Source: Clostridia bacterium
GTDB taxonomy: Bacteria > Bacillota > Clostridia > Lachnospirales > WQUN01
Assembly: GCA_025997155.1 (NCBI GenBank)
Contig: BNUF01000029.1
Span: forward strand, 1-21,876
DNA: 21,876 nt
Direction: 5' to 3'
The notes below the pieces were generated by a model that saw nothing but the letters and a program-made list of their open reading frames with translations, made no database searches and was not told the origin of the DNA. Shown here piece after piece: positions 14,660 to 21,876 of this stretch. Within the stretch, counting starts at the first letter, position 1; each line of letters starts with the position of its first letter. The translations under genes were made by a program, and so were the position numbers.

Positions 14660-15060
14660 AAACCCTTGAAATTCACATTGATTACCTCCACGGCGAGGAC
14701 AAACATATCCTGCGCCGCTCCGCAAAAGATTTCGTTTGCTTTGTCGTTGTCGAGCGGTTCAACCCCGTCTTTGGTTTCAATGCTGATGTTGCCGTGCTTG
14801 GTGAGTAACTTTTTCAAAAGCCCCTCTACCTTATCGCCGGACAGCCCCGACAACGCGCCGGAGAATGAGGACACATCAAGGTTCATCAAATCGGTGTCGC
14901 CGCCCGAAAGCGCAAGCGGAGCAAGCCCCGCAAGCGCGGGAGCGAGTACCGCCGCAAGTTCACCGCTGATGTTTGCCGCCGTAAACGCCGGGAACGGACG
15001 GATATAAAACTGTGTGCCGTTCACGGTCTTTTCAGTTGTTTCGTGTTGTTTAATGCTCAT
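14569..15060 (-). CDS. tail assembly chaperone, zero-frame (G) part
   Basis: A 163-residue protein with KTVNGTQFYIRPFPAFTAAN at the start, a central Ala/Leu/Ser-rich region, and the phrase ANEIFCGAAQDMFVLAVEVI near residue 120. It lies between tail tube and tape measure, the fixed place of tail assembly chaperones. The tail after residue 134 (SKLGSLSGLQKADTAPTTKK and on) is low-complexity, as expected for the unshifted product. It acts in the cytoplasm by coating the tape measure during tube polymerisation and is absent from the virion. The ATG is at 15060, with GGAGATACG upstream. Confidence 0.85.
   Translation of the reverse strand: MSIKQHETTEKTVNGTQFYIRPFPAFTAANISGELAAVLAPALAGLAPLALSGGDTDLMNLDVSSFSGALSGLSGDKVEGLLKKLLTKHGNISIETKDGVEPLDNDKANEIFCGAAQDMFVLAVEVINVNFKGFFSKLGSLSGLQKADTAPTTKKTTPKSTDD
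14656..14665 (-). promoter_or_regulatory. -1 programmed frameshift site GGGTTTTTTC
   Basis: In the chaperone zero frame the codons are AAG GGT TTT TTC. This gives two overlapping canonical X-XXY-YYZ heptamers, G-GGT-TTT and T-TTT-TTC. Slipping back one base leads straight into the second chaperone frame (FLETRKPIW...). I did not fold the downstream sequence, so a stimulatory structure is untested. Confidence 0.85.
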
Positions 15061-15078
15061 AATCGTATCTCCTCTCGG

Positions 15079-15513
15079 TTACTTCCATTGTGTGGAATCA
15101 ATAAGTGTCGCTTCGCCTGTACGGAGCGACCACTCTCTGTTTTGCGCCGTCTTGCCGAACGGGTGTGCCGCCGCGATTGTTACCCACGCCTGTTCGCACG
15201 AGAATAACGTGCCGCCGCGCAAGTCCTTTATTGTGACCGGGAACACGCCAAGCCCTGTTGCGCGGTCTTGGTCGTGCTTATTCTGCAACCACGCGTTTGT
15301 AAGGCTCTCCTGCAAGAACGCAAAGGTTATGTTCCAAGTGTCGTCGGGGTCGAGTGAGCGTATCTGCTCACCGTCGCAACCGATAACGTCGGTAATACCG
15401 TCGCCGTTCTTTTCAAGCGTGATAAAGCTGTCTTCCGCGAAGCCCGACGCGGCGTGTGTGCCGAGCGACACAAGCACCTCTTTGGGGTTATAGGTTCTCA
15501 CTTTTCCTGCCAT
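15079..15513 (-). CDS. tail tube protein (DUF3277-like)
   Basis: A 144-residue protein matching contractile-phage tube proteins of the DUF3277 type: RTYNPKEVLVSLGTHAASGF near the start, ITLEKNGDGITDVIGCDGE at about 30-48, and LGVFPVTIKDLRGGTLFSCE at about 88-107. It polymerises into the inner tube that the sheath surrounds and through which DNA passes. It lies directly after the sheath gene, the standard order. The ATG at 15513 is preceded by GGAGGTAGCAGACA. Confidence 0.9.
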   Translation of the reverse strand: MAGKVRTYNPKEVLVSLGTHAASGFAEDSFITLEKNGDGITDVIGCDGEQIRSLDPDDTWNITFAFLQESLTNAWLQNKHDQDRATGLGVFPVTIKDLRGGTLFSCEQAWVTIAAAHPFGKTAQNREWSLRTGEATLIDSTQWK

Positions 15514-15531
15514 TGTCTGCTACCTCCATTC

Positions 15532-16623
15532 TTAATAAGTCAGTTCGCCGTTGACTGTAACGGCGTGAATCGCGCCCGCAAGACGCGCCGAGAACTTGCA
15601 CCCCGCAAGGGAACGGCTTGCCTTTTCCGAAGCCGACAAGTCCATACTGTTCGGCACGATTACGACAAAGCCCGGCACAAGAGCGTCGTTGCTGTCAAAT
15701 TCATCGGGTGCGATACCGCCCGCCGCTTGCCCGGCTTTAAGGCTTGCAAGCATCTGATTTTCAACAAGCGCGATACCGCCGTTGGTATACGGCACTTTGG
15801 TATTCATAATCAGCAAGTTGTAAATGCGGTACTGCATATTGTCCTGCAACCAGTCGCGGAAACGGATAACGTCAATCCACTCACCCGCCATTACTTGCCC
15901 GTTCATCGTGATGTTTCTGCCGCCGAACTCCGAGAAGTAATTAAGGTGTTGGTTTTCGAGTGCGTCCATTGTCGTTGACGAAATCGCGTTAGGCACTATC
16001 GCCGCTAACTGCTTGAACTTCCACGTTTCGCTCCCTGCCGGATAAGCAAGGCATTTAGCAACCGCCGCAACGTGCATATAGAGGTTGGACGCGGGAACGT
16101 CCACCGCCGCTTGCTGTTCATTCACCTTGCCGTAATATCCGATTGAGCGATAGTAAATGCTCGGCGTAACAGGCACGGTATCGCTGACGTAGGTAAACGC
16201 GAACAACTTCACTTGCGCTTCCGTCCATTCGGCGATTGTTTCATACTCGCTTTCGTCGATACCCGCGGGGCATACGACATACCAACCGCTTGTCTGCAAA
16301 GCGCGGTTAAGCGTAGTACCTATGTCCTCTGTCGTGCCTTGCGCCGTCTGCTGAACGGCAATAAAGATTTTTGCGGGTTGCGGGTTTTGTGAGAACGCTA
16401 TTCTTGCCGCGATACCCACAGGGTCTGCGTTCGCGCCGACCGATACCCACCCCGCGTCGTTTACTCCCTCCAAATCGCTGTATGAACCCACAGCGGGTGG
16501 AGCATAATCCGGGGCTACCGCAGGAGCAGGACCGATAATCAAAAGATTATCGAAACTCGCCGCGCTAACCGCAGGGGTCTTGATGTCAATTTTGATATTG
16601 ACAATTCTGTTGAGATTAGCCAT
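15532..16623 (-). CDS. tail sheath protein (DUF3383-like)
   Basis: A 363-residue contractile sheath protein. Hallmarks: IVNIKIDIKTPAVSAASFDN at the N-terminus, VGIAARIAFSQNPQPAKIFI at about 67-86, IRFRDWLQDNMQYRIYNLL at about 253-271, then GGIALVENQMLASLKAGQAA. It ends with the C-terminal strand segment GAIHAVTVNGEL, which links subunits in the sheath mesh. It shortens on contraction and drives the tube through the envelope. Its presence makes this a myovirus-type tail. AGGAGG lies 7 bases before the ATG. Confidence 0.93.
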   Translation of the reverse strand: MANLNRIVNIKIDIKTPAVSAASFDNLLIIGPAPAVAPDYAPPAVGSYSDLEGVNDAGWVSVGANADPVGIAARIAFSQNPQPAKIFIAVQQTAQGTTEDIGTTLNRALQTSGWYVVCPAGIDESEYETIAEWTEAQVKLFAFTYVSDTVPVTPSIYYRSIGYYGKVNEQQAAVDVPASNLYMHVAAVAKCLAYPAGSETWKFKQLAAIVPNAISSTTMDALENQHLNYFSEFGGRNITMNGQVMAGEWIDVIRFRDWLQDNMQYRIYNLLIMNTKVPYTNGGIALVENQMLASLKAGQAAGGIAPDEFDSNDALVPGFVVIVPNSMDLSASEKASRSLAGCKFSARLAGAIHAVTVNGELTY

Positions 16624-16626
16624 TAC

Positions 16627-17259
16627 TTAATCCTCCTTGTTTATTTCGGGGTTGACTTCATCAAAGAAGCCCGTCTTTTCGTTGGCGAGTGACTGGTTGC
16701 CGCCGCCGCTTGCGGTTTGTTCCCAGTTATCACACGTTACATCAATCGGTACACCGCTCTCGTCAAAGACAATATTTTCCTCATTCAATATGCCGTGATA
16801 CTCTGCTGACCACCCTGTGAACGCTACGGAAAACTCGCACATTGCCCGATACTGCCATTGGCTGTCGTTGATAACCTCCGACAAATCCTGTACTCCGCTT
16901 ATAAGGGCGACGCTGATATTGTGTTTCGCGCTCCACTCAATGCTTGATACGCTGTCGAGGAAATTCACGAAGTCAAGCAAGTCACTCTCTGCCGTGTTCT
17001 CGTAATAATTTTGTTCGCTTTGTCTGCCGCGTGTGAACAAATCAACTTGCAACGGTACAATTGAGGGGTACGCCGAAAATACTATGCCGTTTGACATCTG
17101 CGTTATCGGTTGCGGCGGGCGAGTTACCGTTCCCGTCCTCAAAACGACAAGCGGCGCGTTAGGCTTTACGCCCGACGCATTACCCCACTTGACAGTTGCT
17201 CCGCACCAGTATGCCGTAAACCGTTCATAAAGCGTTTCTTTCAGCTTGTTAATCGTCAC
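16627..17259 (-). CDS. tail terminator/neck protein (LIC_12616-like)
   Basis: A 210-residue protein resembling phage neck terminator proteins of the gp12/LIC_12616 type: TINKLKETLYERFTAYWCG at the start, NGIVFSAYPSIVPLQVDLFT at about 57-76, and VINDSQWQYRAMCEFSVAFT at about 130-149, a pattern of the fold that caps the tail tube. The C-terminal 60 residues are less typical and end acidic (NPEINKED). The start is GTG at 17259, because GGGAGG lies about 8 bases upstream; the in-frame GTG at 17277 lacks a site. It overlaps the upstream gene by 11 bases. Confidence 0.8.
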   Translation of the reverse strand: MTINKLKETLYERFTAYWCGATVKWGNASGVKPNAPLVVLRTGTVTRPPQPITQMSNGIVFSAYPSIVPLQVDLFTRGRQSEQNYYENTAESDLLDFVNFLDSVSSIEWSAKHNISVALISGVQDLSEVINDSQWQYRAMCEFSVAFTGWSAEYHGILNEENIVFDESGVPIDVTCDNWEQTASGGGNQSLANEKTGFFDEVNPEINKED

Positions 17260-17638
17260 CGCCGTCACCTCCCGCACATGGCAGTAGTTCTTTCGACTGG
17301 TCGGAAAGAACTACAAACTCGCTCTCATAATGCGTGAGCGGAGTGTGAAGCCAATGAACACACGTCTTGCACTCATACCACGCGCCGTCGTAAAACAACA
17401 AATCGCCCGGCGTTTGCGTATGCTCATCTGCTGAAATCAGAGCGTCCGCGCTGAACGATTTAACACGTTTTATTGTTCTCTCGCCCTCTGGGAGATTTTG
17501 CAGTTCGTTCACCGATAGTGGTTGAATATTAAGCCTTGCGATAAACTCCAACGAGGGACTGACGGCATAGCCTTTTACGATTGTCTGCTCTCCGCGCCGC
17601 CGTATGGTGTACGGTCTGCGAAATATTCCTATCGCCAT
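17249..17638 (-). CDS. head-tail stopper-like protein
   Basis: A 129-residue protein starting MAIGIFRRPYTIRRRGEQTI, with RLNIQPLSVNELQNLPEGER in the middle and DLLFYDGAWYECKTCVHW near residue 80-97. The order (beta strands around a NIQPLS..E..LPEG core, then a G-x-WY-E strand) is seen in small head-completion or stopper proteins of contractile phages, which join the connector to the tail terminator. Two Cys (ECKTC) are present, without other metal ligands. It lies between the gp10-like and terminator genes, the expected position. Confidence 0.75.
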   Translation of the reverse strand: MAIGIFRRPYTIRRRGEQTIVKGYAVSPSLEFIARLNIQPLSVNELQNLPEGERTIKRVKSFSADALISADEHTQTPGDLLFYDGAWYECKTCVHWLHTPLTHYESEFVVLSDQSKELLPCAGGDGGDD

Positions 17639-18108
17639 TAACCGCCACCTCCTTTGGGAACAATAACGTGGTGCGGCGACTGTAACAGCTTTCCGGTATC
17701 AATCAGCGGAACGTCAGAGCCTTTGAGTTCTTTTGTGATGTCGGCGTTTTCTTCTGCCCATTCTGGGCTTTTGGTGATTGTGTCCTGTATCAAGCCCGTT
17801 TGCATAACGCCGATAGCGTTAAGGGCTTGCTCCGCTGTGCCGCCGTTCGCAACCGCTTGGACTTGCGCCTTGCAAAACTTCTCTATGGTGTCCTTGTTCC
17901 GCTCGACGCTCTGACGTAGAAACGGACGTGCGGGAGCGTTTGACGTTCCCAGTTCGTTCCACATAGCAACGTCGAGAATATCAGTACCGTTTTCCTCTTT
18001 CGCCGCTCCCGCTTGATAACCTACACGGACTTGCAATTTTTTCAGTTCTTCAAGTTGCTTGAAAAACTTCTTGCCGTCGGCTGTCATTTTATCGTGTCCT
18101 ACCGCCAT
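17638..18108 (-). CDS. HK97 gp10-like neck/tail-completion protein
   Basis: A 156-residue protein of the HK97 gp10-like type. It shows LKKLQVRVGYQAGAAKEENG, then VAMWNELGTSNAPARPFLRQ (about residues 47-66; the N-E-x-G-T-x-x-x-P-A-R-P-F-L-R motif is the family signature) and ends SDVPLIDTGKLLQS, which is also typical (P-L-x-D-T-G-x-L). Proteins of this family complete the head-tail joint. The final GGGG is unusual but probably harmless. The stop overlaps the next start by one base. Confidence 0.91.
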   Translation of the reverse strand: MAVGHDKMTADGKKFFKQLEELKKLQVRVGYQAGAAKEENGTDILDVAMWNELGTSNAPARPFLRQSVERNKDTIEKFCKAQVQAVANGGTAEQALNAIGVMQTGLIQDTITKSPEWAEENADITKELKGSDVPLIDTGKLLQSPHHVIVPKGGGG

Positions 18109-18112
18109 ATCG

Positions 18113-18532
18113 TCACCTCACACCGGACGCTTCGCCCGCATTGATAATAGGGATTGCGTACAGTCCGCGAAGCGTGAGATACTGAACGCCGTACACCGTT
18201 TGAGCGTACTCCGCGTCCGGACTTAACTTCGCCGTGAGTGTTCCGCTGTTGAAACTTATACTCTCGCCGCCGGACGCGTAACTGGCAATCTTGAACGCCG
18301 CGCCGACACCACCGATGTCGCCCAGTTCGTCCCCGCCTGTTTCGATTGAACCAACACTCGCCGTCTTCATTCGATGTGCCGTAAGCAAGGCAAGGGCTTG
18401 ATTGTACACCTTGCCAAAACGCTTACGGCTTACGAGAGGGGCTGTCAGTTCAAGCCAAATCAGAACGGTTTCGCCAGCGACTTCGGCAAACTCTGTTGCT
18501 ACCACTCTGAAAATAGAAAGAGGTGTCGCCAT
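18113..18532 (-). CDS. DUF4054-type head-tail connector
   Basis: A 139-residue protein with ATEFAEVAGETVLIWLELTA (about 12-31), then YNQALALLTAHRMK (about 43-56) and a Ser/Gly-rich turn region leading to YGVQYLTLRGLYAIP near the C-terminus. This is the DUF4054 pattern (helix, LLTAHxL, then YG-x-x-F/Y-x-x-L), assigned to head-tail connectors below the portal. GGAGG is about 9 bases before the ATG at 18532. Confidence 0.87.
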   Translation of the reverse strand: MATPLSIFRVVATEFAEVAGETVLIWLELTAPLVSRKRFGKVYNQALALLTAHRMKTASVGSIETGGDELGDIGGVGAAFKIASYASGGESISFNSGTLTAKLSPDAEYAQTVYGVQYLTLRGLYAIPIINAGEASGVR

Positions 18533-18546
18533 AGGGCTTCACCTCC

Positions 18547-19002
18547 TTATTCCGTGGGTTTCAATGCCGCGTTAATCTTGTCGATTAACATATTTCTTGT
18601 GTCGGTGTCAGCAAACTCTAAACCTAACTGCTTTGCGTAGGCTTTGAGTTCGTCAACATTCAAACGACTTATTGGCTTGTCGGGCTTGGAAACGTCTGCG
18701 GTGGCATTGCCGCCGTCTTCCTCGTTTTCTTTTTCTCCATTATCACTGTTGGTTTTTTCGTTGCCGTTACCGCCTGTATTGCCGTTGTCGTCATCAAGCG
18801 GTTTAATGCCTACGTTGACGGTCACAGAGGACGCTTCGCCCTCTGTCTTGCCGCCGACAATTTCAAGCCAACCGCGTGAAATGTAAAACTTAACGGTCGG
18901 GTGGTCCGCGCCGTACCCTCTCGGCAGTTCAGCCGTTTCGCCCGGCAGGATTCGGATTGTTCCGAATCCGATATGCGATGTGTATTTGTTCTTAACTCTC
19001 AT
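18547..19002 (-). CDS. capsid-region protein with C-terminal HeH/LEM-like segment
   Basis: A 151-residue protein in three parts. Residues 1-50 (GFGTIRILPGETAELPRGYG and KFYISRGWLEIV) resemble small beta domains found after the capsid gene in many phages. Residues about 50-108 are an acidic, Gly/Asn-rich linker. Residues about 110-149 (ISRLNVDELKAYAKQLGLEF, then LIDKINAAL) form a helix-extended-loop-helix of the HeH/LEM or SAP type, which in phage proteins may bind DNA or partner proteins. It lies between the capsid and connector genes. The role is not established. Confidence 0.78.
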   Translation of the reverse strand: MRVKNKYTSHIGFGTIRILPGETAELPRGYGADHPTVKFYISRGWLEIVGGKTEGEASSVTVNVGIKPLDDDNGNTGGNGNEKTNSDNGEKENEEDGGNATADVSKPDKPISRLNVDELKAYAKQLGLEFADTDTRNMLIDKINAALKPTE

Positions 19003-19017
19003 TATCGTTATCCTCCC

Positions 19018-20025
19018 TTATATGCCCGGCACAATCAGCATTGAGAACGGGTAGTAGATTATCGCGCCCGCGATACGCGCTTCACAGTTGACTACGAACG
19101 CGAGGTTACGCGGTTCGGCGGGCAACTGGTTGAACATAAGCGGGATTTCGATTTCGAGTTTATCCGGGTCGTTCTTGTAAATAACCATTACATTCTGACC
19201 CGTAAACGGATTGTACTCACTTGAACTCGAAAGTTCGCCCGCACGTTCAAACGTGATACCGGGCAGATTATCCTGCAACCATTTGAGAATGGTCGTGTCG
19301 GATAACGACGAACGCGGAGTTGTCGCGAGGTAAATATACGTCGCTTGGTCGATTGCGATAGTATCGGGGACTTCCACGCCGTTTGTCTGTGCCGACATAT
19401 ACTGTAGCGCACCCGAAAAATCCGCAAGGATTTCGTCGGGCGTTTTGTCGGTGAACTTGGTGGACGTATCGTCCGCGTTTGAACTCGGAGTCCAAATCGG
19501 CACGTTGTTGTTATCGGAAAGCACTCCGCGAAGCCCGCGCTTTTTATCACCGCACCACGCGATACGGTTTATAAGGCGGTCGATGAACTTACGCGCCGCT
19601 TCGCCGCGTCTTGCGTCAAGGGATTTGCCGCTGTACCGCGACGCTCGAATGTCCTGTATGCTGTACTGGTAGGACGAGCCGAGCGGACGAATATCAACCG
19701 TCTGCGGTTCGCCGAACACGTCGGCGCGGGGGAGGTCGTCGGAGTAGTTCGAGATAAAGTCTGCCATACCCGTGATGTCATAGGCATAGTAGGTCGTGGT
19801 TTCCGCACCCGGATTAACGCTGCTTGACACAGGAAAAATGCGGAGCGCGTTCAGTTCCGGGTACTGGCGGTCATAGGTTTTCGCCTTAACGTCGTCAAGT
19901 TCACGCGAAAACCAAACTACCGCGTCCTCCGCGCTGTCGAACCGAGTACCCTTGTCTGCCGTAAGCCCGGCAAGAGCGGACGACTGGCGAAGCGCAAAAT
20001 AGTCGTCTGTCATAATATTGTTCAT
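19018..20025 (-). CDS. major capsid protein (DUF2184-like)
   Basis: A 335-residue protein matching DUF2184-type major capsid proteins, which have the HK97 fold. Visible features are SELDD-like WFSRELDDVKAKTYDRQYPE at about 38-57, IFPVSSSVNPGAETTTYYAY at about 63-82, LGSSYQYSIQDIRASRYSGK at about 113-132, and a C-terminal NCEARIAGAIIYYPFSMLIV. It forms the icosahedral shell. GAGGAG lies about 8 bases before the ATG at 20025. It follows the cement-like and protease/scaffold genes, the usual order. Confidence 0.92.
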   Translation of the reverse strand: MNNIMTDDYFALRQSSALAGLTADKGTRFDSAEDAVVWFSRELDDVKAKTYDRQYPELNALRIFPVSSSVNPGAETTTYYAYDITGMADFISNYSDDLPRADVFGEPQTVDIRPLGSSYQYSIQDIRASRYSGKSLDARRGEAARKFIDRLINRIAWCGDKKRGLRGVLSDNNNVPIWTPSSNADDTSTKFTDKTPDEILADFSGALQYMSAQTNGVEVPDTIAIDQATYIYLATTPRSSLSDTTILKWLQDNLPGITFERAGELSSSSEYNPFTGQNVMVIYKNDPDKLEIEIPLMFNQLPAEPRNLAFVVNCEARIAGAIIYYPFSMLIVPGI

Positions 20026-20042
20026 TTTGATAATCTCCTCTC

Positions 20043-20621
20043 TTACGCGTTTTCAAGCGCGGCAACTCTTGCTGTAAGCGCGGTAATCGTTGCTTCGATG
20101 TCAACAATCGCCGCCGCGTTAGTTTCCTCTGAATTGTCCGAACTCTGATTGAACAGTTGAATAACCGCAATGTCGCCGCTGTCAACCGCTGTTATAAACT
20201 TAGCCTTAACCGCGATACCGCCGTCGCTGTCGTTGGTGAACTTTCCCGCGTCGTCGCCGTCGTTGATAAGATAAACCGCGTCGCCGTAAGCGATTGTGAG
20301 GTCGTCGGGAACGATAACCCATACTTTGCCCCAGTCCATAACGCCTATCATTCTTGTGGGGGTTATGCGGATTTTGCCGTCAATGTCGTGTTCAGCAATA
20401 TCCGACAGGACAACGCCCTCGAACTCGTCTGCTGTACTGCTTGATGTCGGCAGGACGACATCAACGCCGGGGGTAGTACCTTTTACAACGCCGTAACCGA
20501 ATTTAATCGCGATAGGCGTAGTTTCGCCGTTTGCGCGGGAAATAACCGAACGCGGGGAACTGTCGAACAACCCGCCGGGTACGCCGCGCTGTGAATTATA
20601 ACCGTACTGTGTCTGCAACAT
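20043..20621 (-). CDS. capsid cement/decoration-like protein
   Basis: A 192-residue protein with an N-terminal LFDSSPRSVISRANGETTPI segment and VVKGTTPGVDVVLPTSSSTA, then EFEGVVLSDIAEHD (about 66-79) and a central VWVIVPDDLTIAYGDAVYLI. This is the pattern of structural cement (gp24/DUF2190-like) proteins, which clamp the capsid lattice. The last 30 residues form a short coiled coil (IVDIEATITALTARVAALEN). The start overlaps the upstream stop as TAATG, with GGAGG upstream, so translation is probably coupled. Confidence 0.83.
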   Translation of the reverse strand: MLQTQYGYNSQRGVPGGLFDSSPRSVISRANGETTPIAIKFGYGVVKGTTPGVDVVLPTSSSTADEFEGVVLSDIAEHDIDGKIRITPTRMIGVMDWGKVWVIVPDDLTIAYGDAVYLINDGDDAGKFTNDSDGGIAVKAKFITAVDSGDIAVIQLFNQSSDNSEETNAAAIVDIEATITALTARVAALENA

Positions 20622-21752
20622 TATTCATTACCTCCATTCTGCATACGTTTGAGCATATTCTCTCTTGCCTTTTGGGACTTTGACGCTCCCGAAGACTGTC
20701 GTCCTCTGCTGTCGGCGTTGAACACTTGCCCGCGCTGATAGTTGGTATCTTTCGGGGTCTTCATTTCCTCTATCGATTGTTCGTAAGCGACATCAATGTA
20801 CATCGCGCCTTTGCCGTCAAGGTTCAGACGTGGACGCAACTTCTTGATAATCGCTTTCTTCGCTTCAAGCGGCGTTTTGTCCTCTAAGCCGTCGAGTTTG
20901 AGCGTTCTGCCTACAAGCCCTAAGTTCACGCGCTCTTTGATTTCCCGCTTGATAGCTTCGCGGCTGTCTGTCTTAATGATAATCTCCGGACCGCCACCAC
21001 CGCCCTCTGTGAGAACGTCGCAGTCTTTCTTGTCGGGTTCATCGTCGCCCTCATCCTGTTGAGCGAAGTCGTTCTTCGCTTGCAGTTCCTCAACGATTTC
21101 AAGCAGAGTTTCGATGTCCTCGTCTTGGTGGGCGATAATACCTTTTGCCGTTTCGGGGTCTTCGGTGTCACCGTCAGCGTCGCGGCGGTCGCGCCTGTCT
21201 TTGATAAGGTTGATTTTGTCCTCTAAGGTCGGCGTGTCGGAGTTCTCGTTGATTTCCTCCACTACCGCGCTTTCCTCATCGGTGTTCTCGTCCTCATCAG
21301 AATTGGCGTTCTCCATAGCCGCTTCCTCAACTTTGGCTTCCTCCTCCGCTTCGTCAAGGCGTTTCTTACGGCGTTTCTCGAACGCGGCAATGGAAGCCTT
21401 GTACTCATCGGCGTTCATTGCCTTTTTCCCTCTCGCGGGAGTCTTGGTCCTACTTACTGTCTTAGCCATTTGATTTGCTCCTTTCCGCAAATTGATTGTT
21501 CTACTGTCTATATTAAGCCGAGCCTGTTCTCCCGCCCTTGCTTCTCTGACAATAGCAAGGTGGTTTATAACAATTTCGGTTTGTATAGCGTCATACTGTT
21601 GCCCGTTCCACTCGCCGGGCGTTTCGTCAAGCGTGAGGTCGTAGCCGAGCGATAACTCTTTGAGCCGTGACCGCTTTAACTCGTCTGTATCGTGGATAAC
21701 GATTTCAGCGCGTACATCGTCGCCGTCGGGCGTACCCTCCGTGAGAATTGTA
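20621..21752 (-). CDS. DUF2213-type prohead protease/scaffold, 5'-truncated by IS630
   Basis: The frame stays open from the stop at 20621 up to the IS junction, about 376 codons. The part nearest the IS (EGTPDGDDVRAEIVIHDTDE, then LKELSLGYDLTLDETPGEW and QYDAIQTEIVINHLAIVREA) matches the C-terminal half of the DUF2213 domain, thought to be a prohead maturation protease. After it come an acidic coiled-coil region (about 21150-21400) and a basic C-terminal tail (QKARENMLKRMQNGGNE), which may serve as a scaffold. A TTG at 21490 (LRKGANQ) could give a 289-residue scaffold-only product, with GGAAAGGAG nearer the ATG at 21469, but I think the true gene began beyond the IS. The N-terminal half, including expected catalytic residues, is missing here. 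Confidence 0.85.
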
Positions 21753-21876
21753 TAGTCAAGGCTATTTAAAATATTGAATAGATGTGTTAAAATAAAAGTA
21801 TGGCATATTCAATAGATTTAAGGGAAAAAGCGTTGAACGCATTGAAGAATGGTCATTTAAAAAGTGAAGTTAATGA
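21753..21876 (+). mobile_element. IS630-like insertion sequence, left end
   Basis: The element begins TAGTCAAGGCT at 21753, directly after TA (21751-21752), the expected IS630 target. The sequence is AT-rich, unlike the phage genes, and contains the transposase start at 21800. The right end lies beyond the window. It cuts the DUF2213 gene. Its tip is identical to both ends of the 99 bp element at 11182-11280. Confidence 0.88.
21800..21876 (+). CDS. IS630-like transposase, N-terminal fragment
   Basis: The frame from the ATG at 21800 reads MAYSIDLREKALNALKNGHL followed by KSEVN, then leaves the window. This is the opening of IS630-family transposases (M-x-Y-S-x-D-L-R-x-K-x-L), the first helix of the N-terminal helix-turn-helix that binds the terminal repeats. 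The DDE catalytic domain would lie outside. No clear ribosome site is visible, which is common for transposases kept at low level. It reads opposite to the phage genes and would mobilise the nearby MITE if active. Confidence 0.87.
   Translation, partial: MAYSIDLREKALNALKNGHLKSEVN

Noticed and set aside
1..21876. CRISPR arrays, tRNA or rRNA genes, attachment sites and replication origins
   Set aside because: I found no regular direct-repeat spacer array, cloverleaf or paired direct repeats at the edges. Apart from the IS ends, the window is filled with phage late genes.

Overview
The window is the late (morphogenesis and lysis) half of a contractile-tailed phage, almost certainly a decaying prophage. 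Every phage gene lies on the minus strand, so the biological order runs from position 21876 down to position 1. The genes are tightly packed, with 1 to 11 base overlaps (TAATG, ATGA) and strong GGAGG-type ribosome sites. Those sites, together with an amidase-SH3 endolysin, suggest a phage of a Gram-positive or Firmicutes-like host. That host assignment is inference only.

Layout in transcription order. (1) 21752-17249: head and neck genes. These are a 5'-truncated DUF2213-type prohead protease/scaffold, a cement-like structural protein, a DUF2184-type major capsid protein, a protein with a C-terminal HeH/LEM-like segment, a DUF4054-type connector, an HK97 gp10-like protein and a small stopper-like protein. 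(2) 17259-14372: tail terminator, contractile sheath (DUF3383-like), tail tube (DUF3277-like) and a pair of tail assembly chaperone frames joined by a -1 frameshift at GGGTTTTTTC. (3) 14362-10548: the tape measure gene, cut in two by a 99 bp IS630-type MITE. (4) 10542-4616: baseplate, consisting of Dit-like protein, DUF6983-like protein, hub, Gp138-like spike, PAAR tip, gp25-like wedge, baseplate J and a tail protein I-like protein with long alternating repeats. (5) 4598-2263: three small fibre-region proteins, then a C-type-lectin/FGE-fold receptor protein that looks like the target of a diversity-generating retroelement (DGR). (6) 2241-1871: a DGR-type 8 bp hairpin with a 4 nt loop, followed by an 89-residue remnant of the DGR reverse transcriptase that lacks the catalytic core. 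A terminator follows. (7) 1795-145: lysis cassette, with a membrane-anchored coiled coil, a holin-like protein, a zinc-ribbon microprotein and the amidase endolysin.

Mobile DNA brackets and breaks this block. An IS5-like transposase start lies at 1-54 next to the endolysin. An IS630-like element at 21753 onward cuts off the 5' end of the DUF2213 gene. A short relative of that IS630 element (same 11 bp tip, both flanked by TA) sits in the tape measure gene. Removing the MITE plus one TA (101 bp) restores a single 1237-codon tape measure frame ending in a typical family C-terminus, so this is a dateable lesion.

The most interesting system is the retroelement relic: variable-protein gene, hairpin and a core-less reverse transcriptase remnant that still has an intact ribosome site. 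No template repeat is visible. Diversification is therefore either dead or supplied in trans.
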